A stretch of DNA of 64,000 bases from an uncultured Olsenella sp. (GTDB lineage: Bacteria; Actinomycetota; Coriobacteriia; Coriobacteriales; Atopobiaceae): the NCBI GenBank assembly GCA_900314535.1, contig OMVT01000006.1, positions 1 through 64,000 of the forward strand, in the 5' to 3' direction. A program made the translations under genes and the position numbers. Below the pieces are notes generated by a model that saw only the letters and a list, made by a program, of their open reading frames with translations, was not told the DNA's origin and did not search any database. Below are positions 35,161 to 44,237 of this stretch, piece by piece (the first letter of the stretch is position 1; each line of letters opens with the position of its first letter).

Positions 35161-37455
35161 CTATCGCTTCGAAGAGCGGGTTGCCCGCTTCTTCGGAGTT
35201 GCTGGGGTTTGAGGCTCCGCCGCCTTCTCGGCAGGAGCTGCCTTGGCAGGAGCTTTCTTCGGTGCCTCCTTCTTGGCAGGCGCCTTCTTCGCAGGAGCTG
35301 CCTTGGCGACAGCAGCTGGCGCAGAAGCAGCAGCATCCTTTGCAGGAGCTGCCTTCTTCGCAGGAGCCTTGCGGGCAGGCGCCTTCTTGGGAGCCGGCTT
35401 CTCCGCAGCGGCCTCTGCTGCCTTGGCAGGAGCGGCCTTGGCAGACGTCTTGGACGTGGTCTTCCTCGTCCTGGGCTTTGCCGCAGGCTTCGGCTTGGGC
35501 AGGTCTCCCACACGCTTCAAGACGATGCCGCCGAGTGCCGGGATGCGGAGCACGACCGAGTTCTCGCGCCCGTTCCAGGGCACATCCTCGCTCTTGATAT
35601 CGCCGACATTGGCGATGCCGGTGCCGCCGAACTCCTTCTCGTCGCTCGTGAAGATCTCTTTCCAGATGCCAGGCGCAGGAATGCCGACACGGTAGTTCTC
35701 GTGCGCAGCAACATCGAAGTTGATGACGATTGCAAGATCATCCTTGGGATCGTCGCCCTTGCGGACAAACGAGATCAGGGACTGCTTTGCATTGTCGGCG
35801 TCGATCCACTCGAAGCCGGCTGCATCGTAGCCGCACTGCCAGAGTGCCGGCTCCTGCGTATAGAGCTTGTTCAGCGCTGCGATGAAGACCTGCTGGTCGT
35901 GGTGGGCTTCATACTCCTGTGCCATGAAGTACTGGATGCCCTCATACTCGCGCCACTCGATCCACTGGGCAATCTCGTTGCCCATGAAGTTGAGCTTGCC
36001 GCCGGGGTGGGTCATCTGGTAGAAGGCAAGCGCCCTCATGCCGGCGAACTGGCGCCAGTAGTCTCCCGGCATGCGGCCGATGAGCGAGCACTTGCCGTGC
36101 ACGACCTCATCGTGCGAGAGCGGCAGGATGAAGTTCTCGTTGAAGGCATACATGATCGAGAACGTGAGCAGCTTGTGGTTGCCCGGCCTCCAGGGGAAGT
36201 CCGTCTGGCAGTAGTGGAGCGTGTCGTTCATCCAGCCCATGTCCCACTTGAAGTTGAAGCCGAGGCCTCCGACCTCAGGAGGATAGGTGACAAGCGGCCA
36301 GGCCGTGGACTCCTCTGCAATCATCATGACATCAGGATGGTAGCGCTCGACCGTGGAGTTCGTCCTCCTGATGAACTCGGATGCATCGAGGTCCTCTTCC
36401 GTGCCCTTGGAGTTGAAGCGCTTCTGGGAGGGGTCGTCGATACCGAAGTTCATGTAGAGCATGGAGCTCACGCCGTCCATGCGCAGGCCATCTGCATGGT
36501 ACTGGTCAAGCCAGTAGAGGGCATTGGAGATGAGGAAGGTCCTGACCTCGCCTTTGCCGAGGTTGAACTTGTAGGTGCCCCAGTTCGGATGCTCCTTCTC
36601 CTCGTAGAGCTTGTGGCCCACGAAGTTGCCGAGGCCATGGGCATCCTTGCAGAAGCCGCCCGGCACCCAGTCGAGGATGACGCCGATGCCCGCCTCGTGG
36701 CAGGCGTCGACGAAGTGCATGAACTCCTTGGGCGATCCATAGCGGGAGGTCGGCGCATAGTAGCCCGTGATCTGGTAGCCCCAGGAGCCATCGAAGGGAT
36801 GCTCCATGATGGGAAGCAGCTCGATATGGGTATAGCCCATCTTCTTCACGTAGTCCACGAGCTCCACGGAGAGCTCGTCGTAGGTAAGGTAGCTGCCGCC
36901 TGCACGCTCCCCTGCCGGAGGCTCCGTGCCGTTGCCGTTGAGTCCGTCATCGTGGCGCTTCCAGGATCCCAGATGCACCTCGAAGATGTTGAGCGGGGAC
37001 TTCAGCATCTTCCTCTTGTTGCGCTCGAGCATCCAGGCATTGTCGCCCCACTCATAGTGGCGGATATCCGTCGTGACGGATGCCGTATCGGGCGGGCACT
37101 GGGCATGGAAGGCATACGGATCTGCCTTGTAGATGAGCTCTGCTCCAGGCGTAGGCTCTATTGCGTACTTGTAGCACTCATCTGCATGGACGCCAGGCAC
37201 GAAGCCGCACCAGATGCCGCCCGTCTCCGTCTCGAAGAGGTAGTCTGCGTTCTCGTCCCAGCCATTGAATTCGCCGACGAGGCGTACGGAGGTGACGCCA
37301 GGCGCCCAGACGGCAAAGCAGTAGCCGTCCTCTCCGTCCTGGGTGGCAGGGTGGGCTCCGAGCTTGTCGTAGCTGCGGTACCACTCTCCCTTGCCCATCA
37401 GGTACACATCGTCTGAGCTAATCAGGTAGCGGGCATCCTTCGTCATTTCAGCCAT
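35161..37455 (-). CDS. glgB: 1,4-alpha-glucan branching enzyme with Lys/Ala-rich tail
   Basis: GH13 branching enzyme that makes alpha-1,6 links in glycogen, about 764 residues. An N-terminal CBM48 ([20 protein letters not shown]) precedes the barrel: [20 protein letters not shown], nucleophile Asp in [10 protein letters not shown], acid Glu in [11 protein letters not shown], and HDEVVHGK. The enzyme proper ends near [12 protein letters not shown]. The last ~85 residues are a low-complexity [11 protein letters not shown]-type tail, basic and histone-H1-like, not usual for GlgB. ATG 37455 follows AAGGGA. First gene of the glycogen operon. Confidence 0.95.
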   Translation of the reverse strand: MAEMTKDARYLISSDDVYLMGKGEWYRSYDKLGAHPATQDGEDGYCFAVWAPGVTSVRLVGEFNGWDENADYLFETETGGIWCGFVPGVHADECYKYAIEPTPGAELIYKADPYAFHAQCPPDTASVTTDIRHYEWGDNAWMLERNKRKMLKSPLNIFEVHLGSWKRHDDGLNGNGTEPPAGERAGGSYLTYDELSVELVDYVKKMGYTHIELLPIMEHPFDGSWGYQITGYYAPTSRYGSPKEFMHFVDACHEAGIGVILDWVPGGFCKDAHGLGNFVGHKLYEEKEHPNWGTYKFNLGKGEVRTFLISNALYWLDQYHADGLRMDGVSSMLYMNFGIDDPSQKRFNSKGTEEDLDASEFIRRTNSTVERYHPDVMMIAEESTAWPLVTYPPEVGGLGFNFKWDMGWMNDTLHYCQTDFPWRPGNHKLLTFSIMYAFNENFILPLSHDEVVHGKCSLIGRMPGDYWRQFAGMRALAFYQMTHPGGKLNFMGNEIAQWIEWREYEGIQYFMAQEYEAHHDQQVFIAALNKLYTQEPALWQCGYDAAGFEWIDADNAKQSLISFVRKGDDPKDDLAIVINFDVAAHENYRVGIPAPGIWKEIFTSDEKEFGGTGIANVGDIKSEDVPWNGRENSVVLRIPALGGIVLKRVGDLPKPKPAAKPRTRKTTSKTSAKAAPAKAAEAAAEKPAPKKAPARKAPAKKAAPAKDAAASAPAAVAKAAPAKKAPAKKEAPKKAPAKAAPAEKAAEPQTPATPKKRATRSSKR

Positions 37456-37666
37456 GGACCATCCCTTCCCCCTCACCGGTACGACCGATGCGCATCCCCA
37501 GCGCATCTATCATACTCAAATGGCACCCCTATTTTGGCTGTCTTGCACAATATGGCATGCAGGGCATCGCGCTGCTGCATGTCCTGCATGCGTTTATCAG
37601 GCGAACCCATTATCATTTCTTACAGTTGCTGAACAACATGTTTCCGGCCAGAGGAGCGAAAATCGC

Positions 37667-38386
37667 ATGCCACGGGAATCTCTCGCATCGAAGAAGAAGC
37701 GCGCCGAGGAAGTATGCCGGCGCATGGAGGAGAAGTATGGCGGGGCCGAGAGCGCTCTTGACTACTACAACCCCTACACCCTCCTCATCGCGGTCATGCT
37801 CTCTGCCCAGACGACCGATGCCGGCGTGAACCGTGTGACGCCCGAATTCTTCCGCCGCTGGCCCGACGCTTTCGCCCTGGCACAGGCAGATCCAGCAGAA
37901 GTCGGCGAGGTCATCCGCTCCATAGGCTTCTGGCATGCCAAGGCAGAGCACGCGGTCGAAGCAGCGCAGATCATCGTGGCCGAGCATGGAGGCGAAGTGC
38001 CGCGGACCATGGCGGAACTGACGAAGCTTCCCGGCGTGGGCAGAAAGACCGCCAATATCGTCCTGAACAAGGCATTCCATGACTGCGAAGGCATAGCCGT
38101 GGATACCCACGTCTTCCGCATCGCCACAAGGCTGGGGCTTACCAAGGCCTCTGTTCCTCTCGCAGCAGAGCAGGATCTCCTGAAGCTCATACCAAAGGAG
38201 CTCTGGCCTGATGTCAATGAGCAGTGGATCCATTTCGGCCGTGAGACCTGCAAGGCCCAGCGCCCTCTCTGCGAGGGCTGCATGCTGAAAGACATCTGCC
38301 CCTCCTTCGGCCGCCCCGACCGCTACCGCAAGAAGCAGCAGAAGAAGGTCGACAAGAAGGAAGGCAGGAAGAAGCAGGAAGGCTGA
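37667..38386 (+). CDS. nth: endonuclease III
   Basis: HhH-GPD DNA glycosylase/AP lyase that removes oxidised pyrimidines. The helix-hairpin-helix LPGVGRKTANIVLN contains the catalytic Lys; the catalytic Asp is in AVDTHVFRIATRLG. The [4Fe-4S] motif C-x6-C-x2-C-x5-C is intact (CKAQRPLCEGC...C). The C-terminal tail is Lys-rich (KKQQKKVDKKEG). About 239 residues. ATG 37667 has AGAGGAG upstream; longer in-frame starts run into the glgB promoter side. It is divergent from the glycogen operon. Confidence 0.95.
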   Translation: MPRESLASKKKRAEEVCRRMEEKYGGAESALDYYNPYTLLIAVMLSAQTTDAGVNRVTPEFFRRWPDAFALAQADPAEVGEVIRSIGFWHAKAEHAVEAAQIIVAEHGGEVPRTMAELTKLPGVGRKTANIVLNKAFHDCEGIAVDTHVFRIATRLGLTKASVPLAAEQDLLKLIPKELWPDVNEQWIHFGRETCKAQRPLCEGCMLKDICPSFGRPDRYRKKQQKKVDKKEGRKKQEG

Positions 38387-38417
38387 GCATTCAATCCCTC
38401 TCCTCGCTTTCGCTTCT

Positions 38418-38904
38418 GGCGGATTTTCAGAGCAAATGCAACGCCTGTGAGCAGAAGATCTCCTGCGGGCACTTCCAGCCGAGGCGCCTGGGCGGTCTGC
38501 GGTTGAGCATGGCATAGGCCGCGTTCACCTCCGCGTCAGCCGCGCCATCCAGGCTCCTGCCCTTCGGGAGGAAGCCGCAGGAGCCCGCTGGCGTTCCTTC
38601 TCCCAGGGGTAGCGGGGCGCGCAGAAGCAGGCGGGGATCCCGAGGCGCTCCTGGATCTGCCGCGCCCGCGCGAGCTCCCTTGAGACAGCCGGCTTGTCCC
38701 TGCCGATCGTCCTTGCAATCTCGCGGACGCCTTTGGGCTGCCTGGCGAGCAGCATCACGTCCTCGCGCTCCTCGATGCCAAGATGGCTGCAATGGCCCAC
38801 GGCTTCCTCCTGCGATGCATGTGTCTTCGCAAGCACCATCGCAGGACTGCCGTGAGCCATTTCACGTGCTCAGGAGGCGTTGCACTCGGAGTGAAAAATC
38901 CGCC
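38418..38904. mobile_element. decayed IS30-family element
   Basis: A 487-bp element with both terminal inverted repeats still recognisable. The left end starts GGCGGATTTTCA (38418) and has TGCAACGCCT; the right end (complement, 38904 to 38868) starts GGCGGATTTTTCA and has TGCAACGCCT. Between them only fragments of the transposase remain. No clear target duplication beyond CT was seen. Confidence 0.8.
38427..38860 (-). pseudogene. IS30 family transposase remnant
   Basis: The minus strand from 38860 keeps the N-terminal helix-turn-helix (LGIEEREDVMLLARQPKGVR, then EIARTIGRDKPAVSRELAR), then shifts frame. The C-terminal end survives in another frame (AAYAMLNRRPPRRLGWKCP), which matches the IS30 family C-terminus. 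The central DDE catalytic domain (about 200 residues) is deleted and at least one frameshift is present, so the gene is dead. Confidence 0.85.
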
Positions 38905-38984
38905 CTCTTATTCCTTGGCAAAGATGGTCCTTGCCCATCATCTGTGGCTTCCAGACTAGCTAAATCCCGCTGCGCCATATCTTC

Positions 38985-39459
38985 TCATGCGCCCTTCCAA
39001 AGCCGCACCATGCCATCGCTGCAAGCTGCACAGCAAGATAGCCAGGAAAGAGCCGCTGCGACTCTGCTCACAGGCGTTCTTCCAAGAATCTCTGTGCGCG
39101 CCTCTCTGGAGATGCCACCAAAATCGGGTGCAGTTATTGCAAGCGTGAAGAACGCCGCGGCATCAAGCCTTCCCTCATCGAAAGACTGCCTGTCAAGCGC
39201 AAGATAGGTGCGGCTGGCTCCGCTCATTCTGTACTGCACGGGCCTTGAGGAAGAACGAGGCCTCGCTATTCCTTCTGCAGGGGAATCTCGAGAATGACTT
39301 CCTGATACTCAACCTGCTCATTCCGCAATCGAGCAGCTCAGAAAGTGCTCGCACCTCTATCTCGGCTCCCATGGCGCCTGCTGTATGTTGAACTGGGCAG
39401 GATCGATTCCGCCGGTCACAATATGCAGCTTGCAGTCTCTCTGCTTCTTTGGCTGGCAT
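38985..39459 (-). pseudogene. GNAT N-acetyltransferase remnant
   Basis: Minus-strand pieces of a GNAT acetyltransferase (toxin-like type) are scattered over frames. FFLKARAVQNERS is in one frame; GASRTYLALDRQSFDEGRLD and AAAFFTLAITAPDFGG continue in the next, with the shift near 39220. Near 39060 the family-like FPGYLAVQLA lies in a third frame. The C-terminal acetyl-CoA region is missing. It sits between the IS30 remnant and the iminopeptidase, a small graveyard of accessory genes. The precise former substrate is unknown. Confidence 0.6.
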
Positions 39460-39754
39460 GACCGCTTGAAAACCTCAGTCATCCACTTTGCGCTTTTGCT
39501 GTCCAGGACCACTATCTGGCCGATGCTAGAAGTAGCCATATGCCACATCCCTCTCGCCGTTGACGCTCGCGATGCGAGCTGGTTATATCCTGTGCCTTCG
39601 GTCAGGGCATTCTAAGCTTGTATATATTCAATGTCTGAGCTGGTATTTTGTAAGGTTCATGTTAGATGTCCATGAGGCTTGCTCAAAGTCATTTAAATCA
39701 TTTATTTGCAATTTATAGGATAGTGCTGGCGTTGGAAGGCAGCTCGAGCCGTCC
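39460..39754. other. AT-rich stretch without a gene
   Basis: About 300 bases. A minus-strand 63-codon frame (39357-39548) overlaps the pseudogene and is not recognised; from 39610 to 39730 the DNA is very AT-rich (TTTAAATCATTTATTTGC). No promoter, RNA or repeat could be assigned. Confidence 0.5.
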
Positions 39755-39793
39755 TTAGCAAGAGGGCCGCTGCCCTTATCCGGAGCAGCAGCC
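39755..39793 (-). terminator. terminator of the iminopeptidase gene
   Basis: GGCTGCTGCTC/GGGCAGCGGCC (11 pairs including G-T) with a 7-base loop, then CTCTTGCT on the minus strand. Confidence 0.6.
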
Positions 39794-39825
39794 TTCAATG
39801 CGGAAGCGGCAGGAGCGGCAAGCTC

Positions 39826-41298
39826 TCAGAGCACGTCCTTGAGGTCTCCCCTGTCCCTGGCTTCTGCCAGAAGATGGGCGAACACCTTGTCTCCGTGCAG
39901 CCCGTCATGCTCGAACTCGTTCGTGACCCAGGCATGGGAGGCGCCCACGCGGGAGAGCGTATCGAGCTGGAGGCCGGAGTCCACATAGGCATCATCGAAG
40001 TAGACTGCAGCCTCAAGCGGCACCGTATTCTGCGCAAGCTGCTCCTGGTCGTAGAGATGTCCGAACTCCGTGTCCTCCATCAGAAGATCCATCGCAGGAC
40101 GGAACGGAATGAGGGCCGGATCTTCGTCGAACATCCAGGGGAACATGGCCTCAGCAAAGAGCATGAGGGGACGTGCAGCGGGCGCGAACTCAGGCCGCCT
40201 CTCCGCCTCGTGTGCTGCCGCCCACTCGATGGGATGTGCCATCCTGCCATCTGCGTAGATGAACTCCTGGAGCGTCCAGTAGAGCGGATTGGAAGGCGAT
40301 GCCGTCATGTCCATGACCGCATGCCTGAAGTCGTCTGTAAGCTCTACCTTGGAGACGTCTCCGCCTGCTGCAGCAAGGGCGGCCTTGGCCGAGCCATCCC
40401 CTGCCACGAACGCGGTGTCGAAGAGGTTGTGGAGGCGCTCAGGCGCCGGCTTCATGCCGAGGCCTGCTCCTATGAGCTGGAGGCGCCTCACGCTGAAGGG
40501 AGACCCATCCGGCAGCTTCACATCGCCTGAGCTGAGGCGGTCAGCGACAAGCGCGACCCTCTTCTCGTCTTCCGGATAGCGCTCGTAGAACCCTCGGGTC
40601 TTCTTCACCATGCGCGGGAACGTATGGGCATAGACATCTGCTGCGTCTGCCGGGATATGGGGAATGCCGCCGCAGGTGAAGGCAGCTGCCACCCCTTCCG
40701 GGAAGGTCGACAGGTTTGCCATGGTCAGAAATCCGCCATAGCTCTGCCCGAGCGTCACCCACCTCTCGCCCCCGAACTCAGAAAGTCTCAGATATTCGAA
40801 GTCACGGATGATGGAGTCAGCAAGGAAGCGCTTGAGATAGTCTGCCTGACGGCGTGCAGGGTCTGCGCCTTCTGCCTTCGCCTCGTCTGCGATGCGGCGC
40901 ATGACAGAGCCTTCGACACGGGAGGAGCGACCCGTTCCTCGCTGGTCGGGAAGCACGATGCGGAAGTGTTTGATCGCCTCTGCCATCCAACCGTCCGTGT
41001 AGGGGCTCAGAGGCCTCGGCTCTGCCCCTCCCGGACCTCCCTGGAGATAGACGATGAGCGGGAGATGCTCGGACGCCTTCTCGGGGCTTCTGACAATGCG
41101 GTAGAAGAGGGAGAGGGACTTGCCCGCGAAGGCGGGATCGGGCTCCTCAGAGGCGCTCTCGCGCGCCAGTGCGCTCATGCCTTCCGTGCTCGCGCCGGCA
41201 AGCTCGGCAGGCGTGGTCCCGCGCCAGTCGAGTGGCACTGGAATCGAGTGGTCTTCCACAAAGAGCCTCGGCAGGCAGTACTCGCAGAGCTTGCTCAT
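39826..41298 (-). CDS. proline iminopeptidase-like alpha/beta hydrolase
   Basis: S33-family serine peptidase of about 490 residues that releases N-terminal proline or similar residues from peptides. The oxyanion motif LQGGPGG is near residue 85, the strand with PDQRGTGRSS follows, and the nucleophile elbow LGQSYGG carries Ser. The catalytic His is probably in the C-terminal FEHDGLHG. There is no signal peptide, so it is cytosolic. ATG 41298 has AAGGGA upstream; the longer frame (to 41397) reads through the metY terminator. It follows metY on the same strand but behind a terminator. Confidence 0.85.
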   Translation of the reverse strand: MSKLCEYCLPRLFVEDHSIPVPLDWRGTTPAELAGASTEGMSALARESASEEPDPAFAGKSLSLFYRIVRSPEKASEHLPLIVYLQGGPGGAEPRPLSPYTDGWMAEAIKHFRIVLPDQRGTGRSSRVEGSVMRRIADEAKAEGADPARRQADYLKRFLADSIIRDFEYLRLSEFGGERWVTLGQSYGGFLTMANLSTFPEGVAAAFTCGGIPHIPADAADVYAHTFPRMVKKTRGFYERYPEDEKRVALVADRLSSGDVKLPDGSPFSVRRLQLIGAGLGMKPAPERLHNLFDTAFVAGDGSAKAALAAAGGDVSKVELTDDFRHAVMDMTASPSNPLYWTLQEFIYADGRMAHPIEWAAAHEAERRPEFAPAARPLMLFAEAMFPWMFDEDPALIPFRPAMDLLMEDTEFGHLYDQEQLAQNTVPLEAAVYFDDAYVDSGLQLDTLSRVGASHAWVTNEFEHDGLHGDKVFAHLLAEARDRGDLKDVL

Positions 41299-41370
41299 CT
41301 CGCTGTCCCTTCTCTGGCGCATCGCGCCAGCTCTTGTTTCCGCCTCCCCATCATATCCCGCACCGGCAGA

Positions 41371-41408
41371 GAAAAGGCCCCGCAGATGCAAGAGCACCTG
41401 CGGGGCCC
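41371..41408 (-). terminator. terminator of metY
   Basis: GGCCCCGCAG/CTGCGGGGCC stem, then TTTTCTCTG on the minus strand. Confidence 0.9.
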
Positions 41409-41455
41409 AGCCGAGTCAGGGGAGAATCTGCGCTTGTGCTTGTACGGAATCCCGC

Positions 41456-42775
41456 TTACACGCGGGCAAGAGCCTGGTCGAGGTCGGCGATGATATCGTC
41501 GACATCCTCGATGCCGACAGAGAGGCGGATGAGGTCCTCGGAGAGATGTGCTGCCTTGAGCTGCTCAGGCGTGAGCTGGGAGTGGGTCGTAGAGGCCGGG
41601 TGGATGATGAGGGACTTCGCGTCACCGACGTTGGCGAGGTGCGTGAAGAGCTTCACGTTGTTCACGACGGAGAGTCCTGCCTCGCGGCCGCCCTTGACGC
41701 CGAAGACGACGACGCCGCCGAAGCCGTGCTTCAAGATGCGGCTTGCCACCTCATGCGACGGATCGTTCTCGAGTCCGGAGTAGCGGACCCAGGAGACCTT
41801 CGGATGGTGCTCGAGGAACTTGGCGACAGCAAGAGCGTTGTCGCAGTGGCGCTGGACACGCAGGGACAGGGTCTCGATGCCGATGCCGATGAGCTGTGCT
41901 GCATACGGGGAAAGGGTCGGACCGAAGTCGCGGAGCTTGTTCGCAAGGACGCGGGTCGAGAACGGAGCAGCCGGTGCTGCATCTGCGAAGACGACGCCGT
42001 GGTAGGAAGGATCGGGACCTGCGATGGTCGGGAACTTGTCCGCCTGTGCCTTCCAGTCATACTTGCCGGTATCGATGACAGCGCCACCGAGCGTGGCACC
42101 GTGGCCGCCGATCCACTTCGTGAGGGACTCGATGACGACTGCTGCGCCATCCTCTGCCGGACGATAGAGGTAGGGCGTTGCGAACGTGTTGTCGACAAAG
42201 ACAGGCACCGGAGACGGCAAGGAGTTTGCTGCCTCGACGATGGCGGGGACATCAGCGACGTCGACGAGCGGGTTGCCGATGGTCTCGACGTACCAGAGCT
42301 TCGTGTTCTCCTTCGTGGCTGCGACGAAGCCGTCGATATCGTTGTTCTCGACGAACGTGGTCTCGACGCCGAGGTCGCCGAGCGTGTGCAGGAAGATGTT
42401 CCAGGTGCCGCCGTAGAGGGAGTCGGAAGCGACGATGTGGTCGCCCGCACCGACGAGGTTCGTGAGTGCGAGGATCTCTGCTGCATGGCCGGAAGCCACA
42501 GCGACAGCACCGGTACCGCCCTCGATAGCAGCGACACGGGCTGCGACAGCGTCGGTCGTCGTGTTCGTGAGGCGGCCGTAGACGTTGCCCGGCTTCGCAA
42601 GAGCGAACTTTGCTGCGCCATCAGCGGCGTCATCGAACTGGAATGCTGCGGATGCATAGATAGGAAGTGCTGCGGAGCCGGTCACTGGATCGGGTGACCA
42701 GCCTGCGTGTACCTGAAGGGTGTCGAAGTGCTTCTCGGGGTCCCGTGCGAACGTGGGGTCGAGTGCGAATGCCAT
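41456..42775 (-). CDS. metY: O-acetylhomoserine aminocarboxypropyltransferase
   Basis: A 439-residue Cys/Met-metabolism PLP enzyme that makes homocysteine from O-acetylhomoserine and sulfide. The N-terminal TLQVHAGWSPDPVTGSAALP and YGRLTNTTTDAV, the PLP contact ASGHAAEILAL, DNTFATPYLYRP and the Schiff-base Lys in ESLTKWIGGHG follow the OAH sulfhydrylase (MetY) pattern, including the family's longer insertion after the Lys. The ribosome site AGAAAGAG is weak. A long structured leader and paired palindromes lie upstream. Cystathionine synthase-like activity is the alternative. Confidence 0.92.
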   Translation of the reverse strand: MAFALDPTFARDPEKHFDTLQVHAGWSPDPVTGSAALPIYASAAFQFDDAADGAAKFALAKPGNVYGRLTNTTTDAVAARVAAIEGGTGAVAVASGHAAEILALTNLVGAGDHIVASDSLYGGTWNIFLHTLGDLGVETTFVENNDIDGFVAATKENTKLWYVETIGNPLVDVADVPAIVEAANSLPSPVPVFVDNTFATPYLYRPAEDGAAVVIESLTKWIGGHGATLGGAVIDTGKYDWKAQADKFPTIAGPDPSYHGVVFADAAPAAPFSTRVLANKLRDFGPTLSPYAAQLIGIGIETLSLRVQRHCDNALAVAKFLEHHPKVSWVRYSGLENDPSHEVASRILKHGFGGVVVFGVKGGREAGLSVVNNVKLFTHLANVGDAKSLIIHPASTTHSQLTPEQLKAAHLSEDLIRLSVGIEDVDDIIADLDQALARV

Positions 42776-43049
42776 GATCTTGTGCTCTCTTTCTGGCGCC
42801 GGAGCGCGTGTCTTTTTTTCTTCAGCGAAGCATCACGCCCGGTACCCTATGCCTTCATCTGAAGGCACATCACAAGAGCCCGGGCCCCTGCATGCAGCGC
42901 ATCCGATATGTCGTCGTCTTTTCCATGCGCTGCATGTTAGCGCAAGCCGAGCGCCAGAGGCAGCTCAGAGCTATACCTGTATCCACCTCGTAGTTATCTC
43001 TAGAATAGATAACCTGATTTATCTGCGCATATATAGATAAAAGAGGCAT
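42776..43049 (-). promoter_or_regulatory. metY leader with long hairpin and paired TTATCT palindromes
   Basis: A 13-bp inverted repeat GCATGCAGCGCAT/ATGCGCTGCATGT (42890-42937) could form a large stem in the metY leader. Further upstream are two palindromes: TTATCT-N7-AGATAA (42994-43012) and TTATCT-N10-AGATAA (43019-43040). They look like operators in an AT-rich promoter. I see no SAM riboswitch or T-box signature. Confidence 0.5.
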
Positions 43050-43531
43050 TCAGATTCGAAATATCGGTCCTTCGGGAGCCTCGATCTCTGGGCCTCTCTG
43101 CCGGTAGAAGATCTTCCGTCCACACATGCTGCACACACAGGAGCTTTCCAGCACAGAAGCCCACATGTCCGCCAGAGGAGCGCCTCCGCATGCAGCTCTT
43201 CAGGCCCATCGAGACGACCGCATGCCACGTTCTGGATCCGTGGGGGCAGCAGATGCCTCCAGGCCTCACGCATCCAGGAAATCAGACAGGTCGATCTCCT
43301 TCCCCACGGCACCAGCCCCATGTTCACAATGGCTCTGTCCATCTCTGCCAGCGTCCTGGCATCGATGCTGTCCCTGCATGCATCCTTGTCAGAGCCACTG
43401 CCGGAAGGCGCCTCCCGCTTCCCTGGTGCCATATCTCCGTCCGTCATGGCGTCCATGATGCGCGCGTTTCCGTTGCTGCAGCACTTGCCCTGCTGAGAGC
43501 CAGGTCTCGGCTGCCCGCTGCCTGCCCATAA
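43050..43531 (-). other. stretch without a convincing gene
   Basis: About 480 bases between rubrerythrin and the metY leader. A 176-codon minus frame (43019-43549) begins inside the rubrerythrin terminator and has poor composition. A 38-codon frame (43050-43166, minus) encodes a Cys-rich peptide with CVCSMCGRK resembling half a zinc ribbon, without a clear ribosome site. Both are doubtful; the region may hold decayed genes. Confidence 0.4.
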
Positions 43532-43567
43532 GAATGGTCCCGCACGCACCCTAGCGCACGGGACCAG
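43532..43567 (-). terminator. terminator of rubrerythrin
   Basis: TGGTCCCG(T)GCGC / GCG(T)GCGGGACCA-type stem directly followed by TTCTTATG on the minus strand. Confidence 0.8.
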
Positions 43568-43613
43568 AGCATCGCTCAGATATCATGCAGCCTCGAGGCT
43601 GCCCCCATCTGGT

Positions 43614-44159
43614 CTAGTAGTTGACGACTTCCTCCTGGAAGTAGGACTGCGGGTGGTTGCAGACCGGGCAGACCTTCGGAGCCTCAGGGCCGACATGGAG
43701 GTGTCCGCAGTTCAGGCACTTCCAGACCTTCACGCCCGGGCGGCTGAAGACGTCGCCTGCTGCGACATGCTCCTCGAGCTTGTTGTAGCGCTCCTCATGA
43801 TGCTTCTCGATAGCGCCGACCATGCGGAACTTGGCTGCAATCTCCTTGAAGCCCTCTTCGTCGGCCTTCTCAGCGAAGCCCTTGTACATATCGGTCCACT
43901 CGTAGTGCTCGCCTGCAGCAGCATCCTTGAGGTTCGTATCGGTATCCGGCATGGCTCCGCCGTGCAGATACTTGAACCAGAGCTTTGCATGCTCGCGCTC
44001 GTTGCCCGACGTCTCGGTGAAGATGTCGGAGATCTGGACATAGCCGTCCTTCTTGGCCTGGGATGCATAGTAGGAGTACTTGATGCTTGCCTGGGACTCG
44101 CCAGCGAAGGCAGTCTCAAGATTCTTCTTTGTCTCGGAATTCTCGAAATCGACAGCCAT
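43614..44159 (-). CDS. rubrerythrin
   Basis: A 181-residue non-haem iron peroxidase that protects anaerobes from hydrogen peroxide. A ferritin-like di-iron domain with Glu ligands in [20 protein letters not shown] and [10 protein letters not shown] precedes a C-terminal rubredoxin domain with two CxxC pairs ([12 protein letters not shown] and KVCPVCNHP). The start has GAGAGGGG. It lies close to mutY and an Rrf2 regulator, an oxidative stress neighbourhood. Confidence 0.95.
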   Translation of the reverse strand: MAVDFENSETKKNLETAFAGESQASIKYSYYASQAKKDGYVQISDIFTETSGNEREHAKLWFKYLHGGAMPDTDTNLKDAAAGEHYEWTDMYKGFAEKADEEGFKEIAAKFRMVGAIEKHHEERYNKLEEHVAAGDVFSRPGVKVWKCLNCGHLHVGPEAPKVCPVCNHPQSYFQEEVVNY

Positions 44160-44237
44160 GGGTTTCCCCTCTCAATCATGCATGCTTTGCCAGCCCCTTG
44201 CTGGCCCTCTCCGCATGCTTATTGATTCTTATACCCA

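Noticed and set aside
42776-43000. SAM riboswitch upstream of metY
   Set aside because: The conserved SAM-I/IV core words are not present, only generic hairpins.
43019-43549. 176-codon minus-strand ORF
   Set aside because: Its start lies inside the rubrerythrin terminator hairpin and its composition (Arg/Cys/Trp-rich) is not protein-like; no ribosome site.
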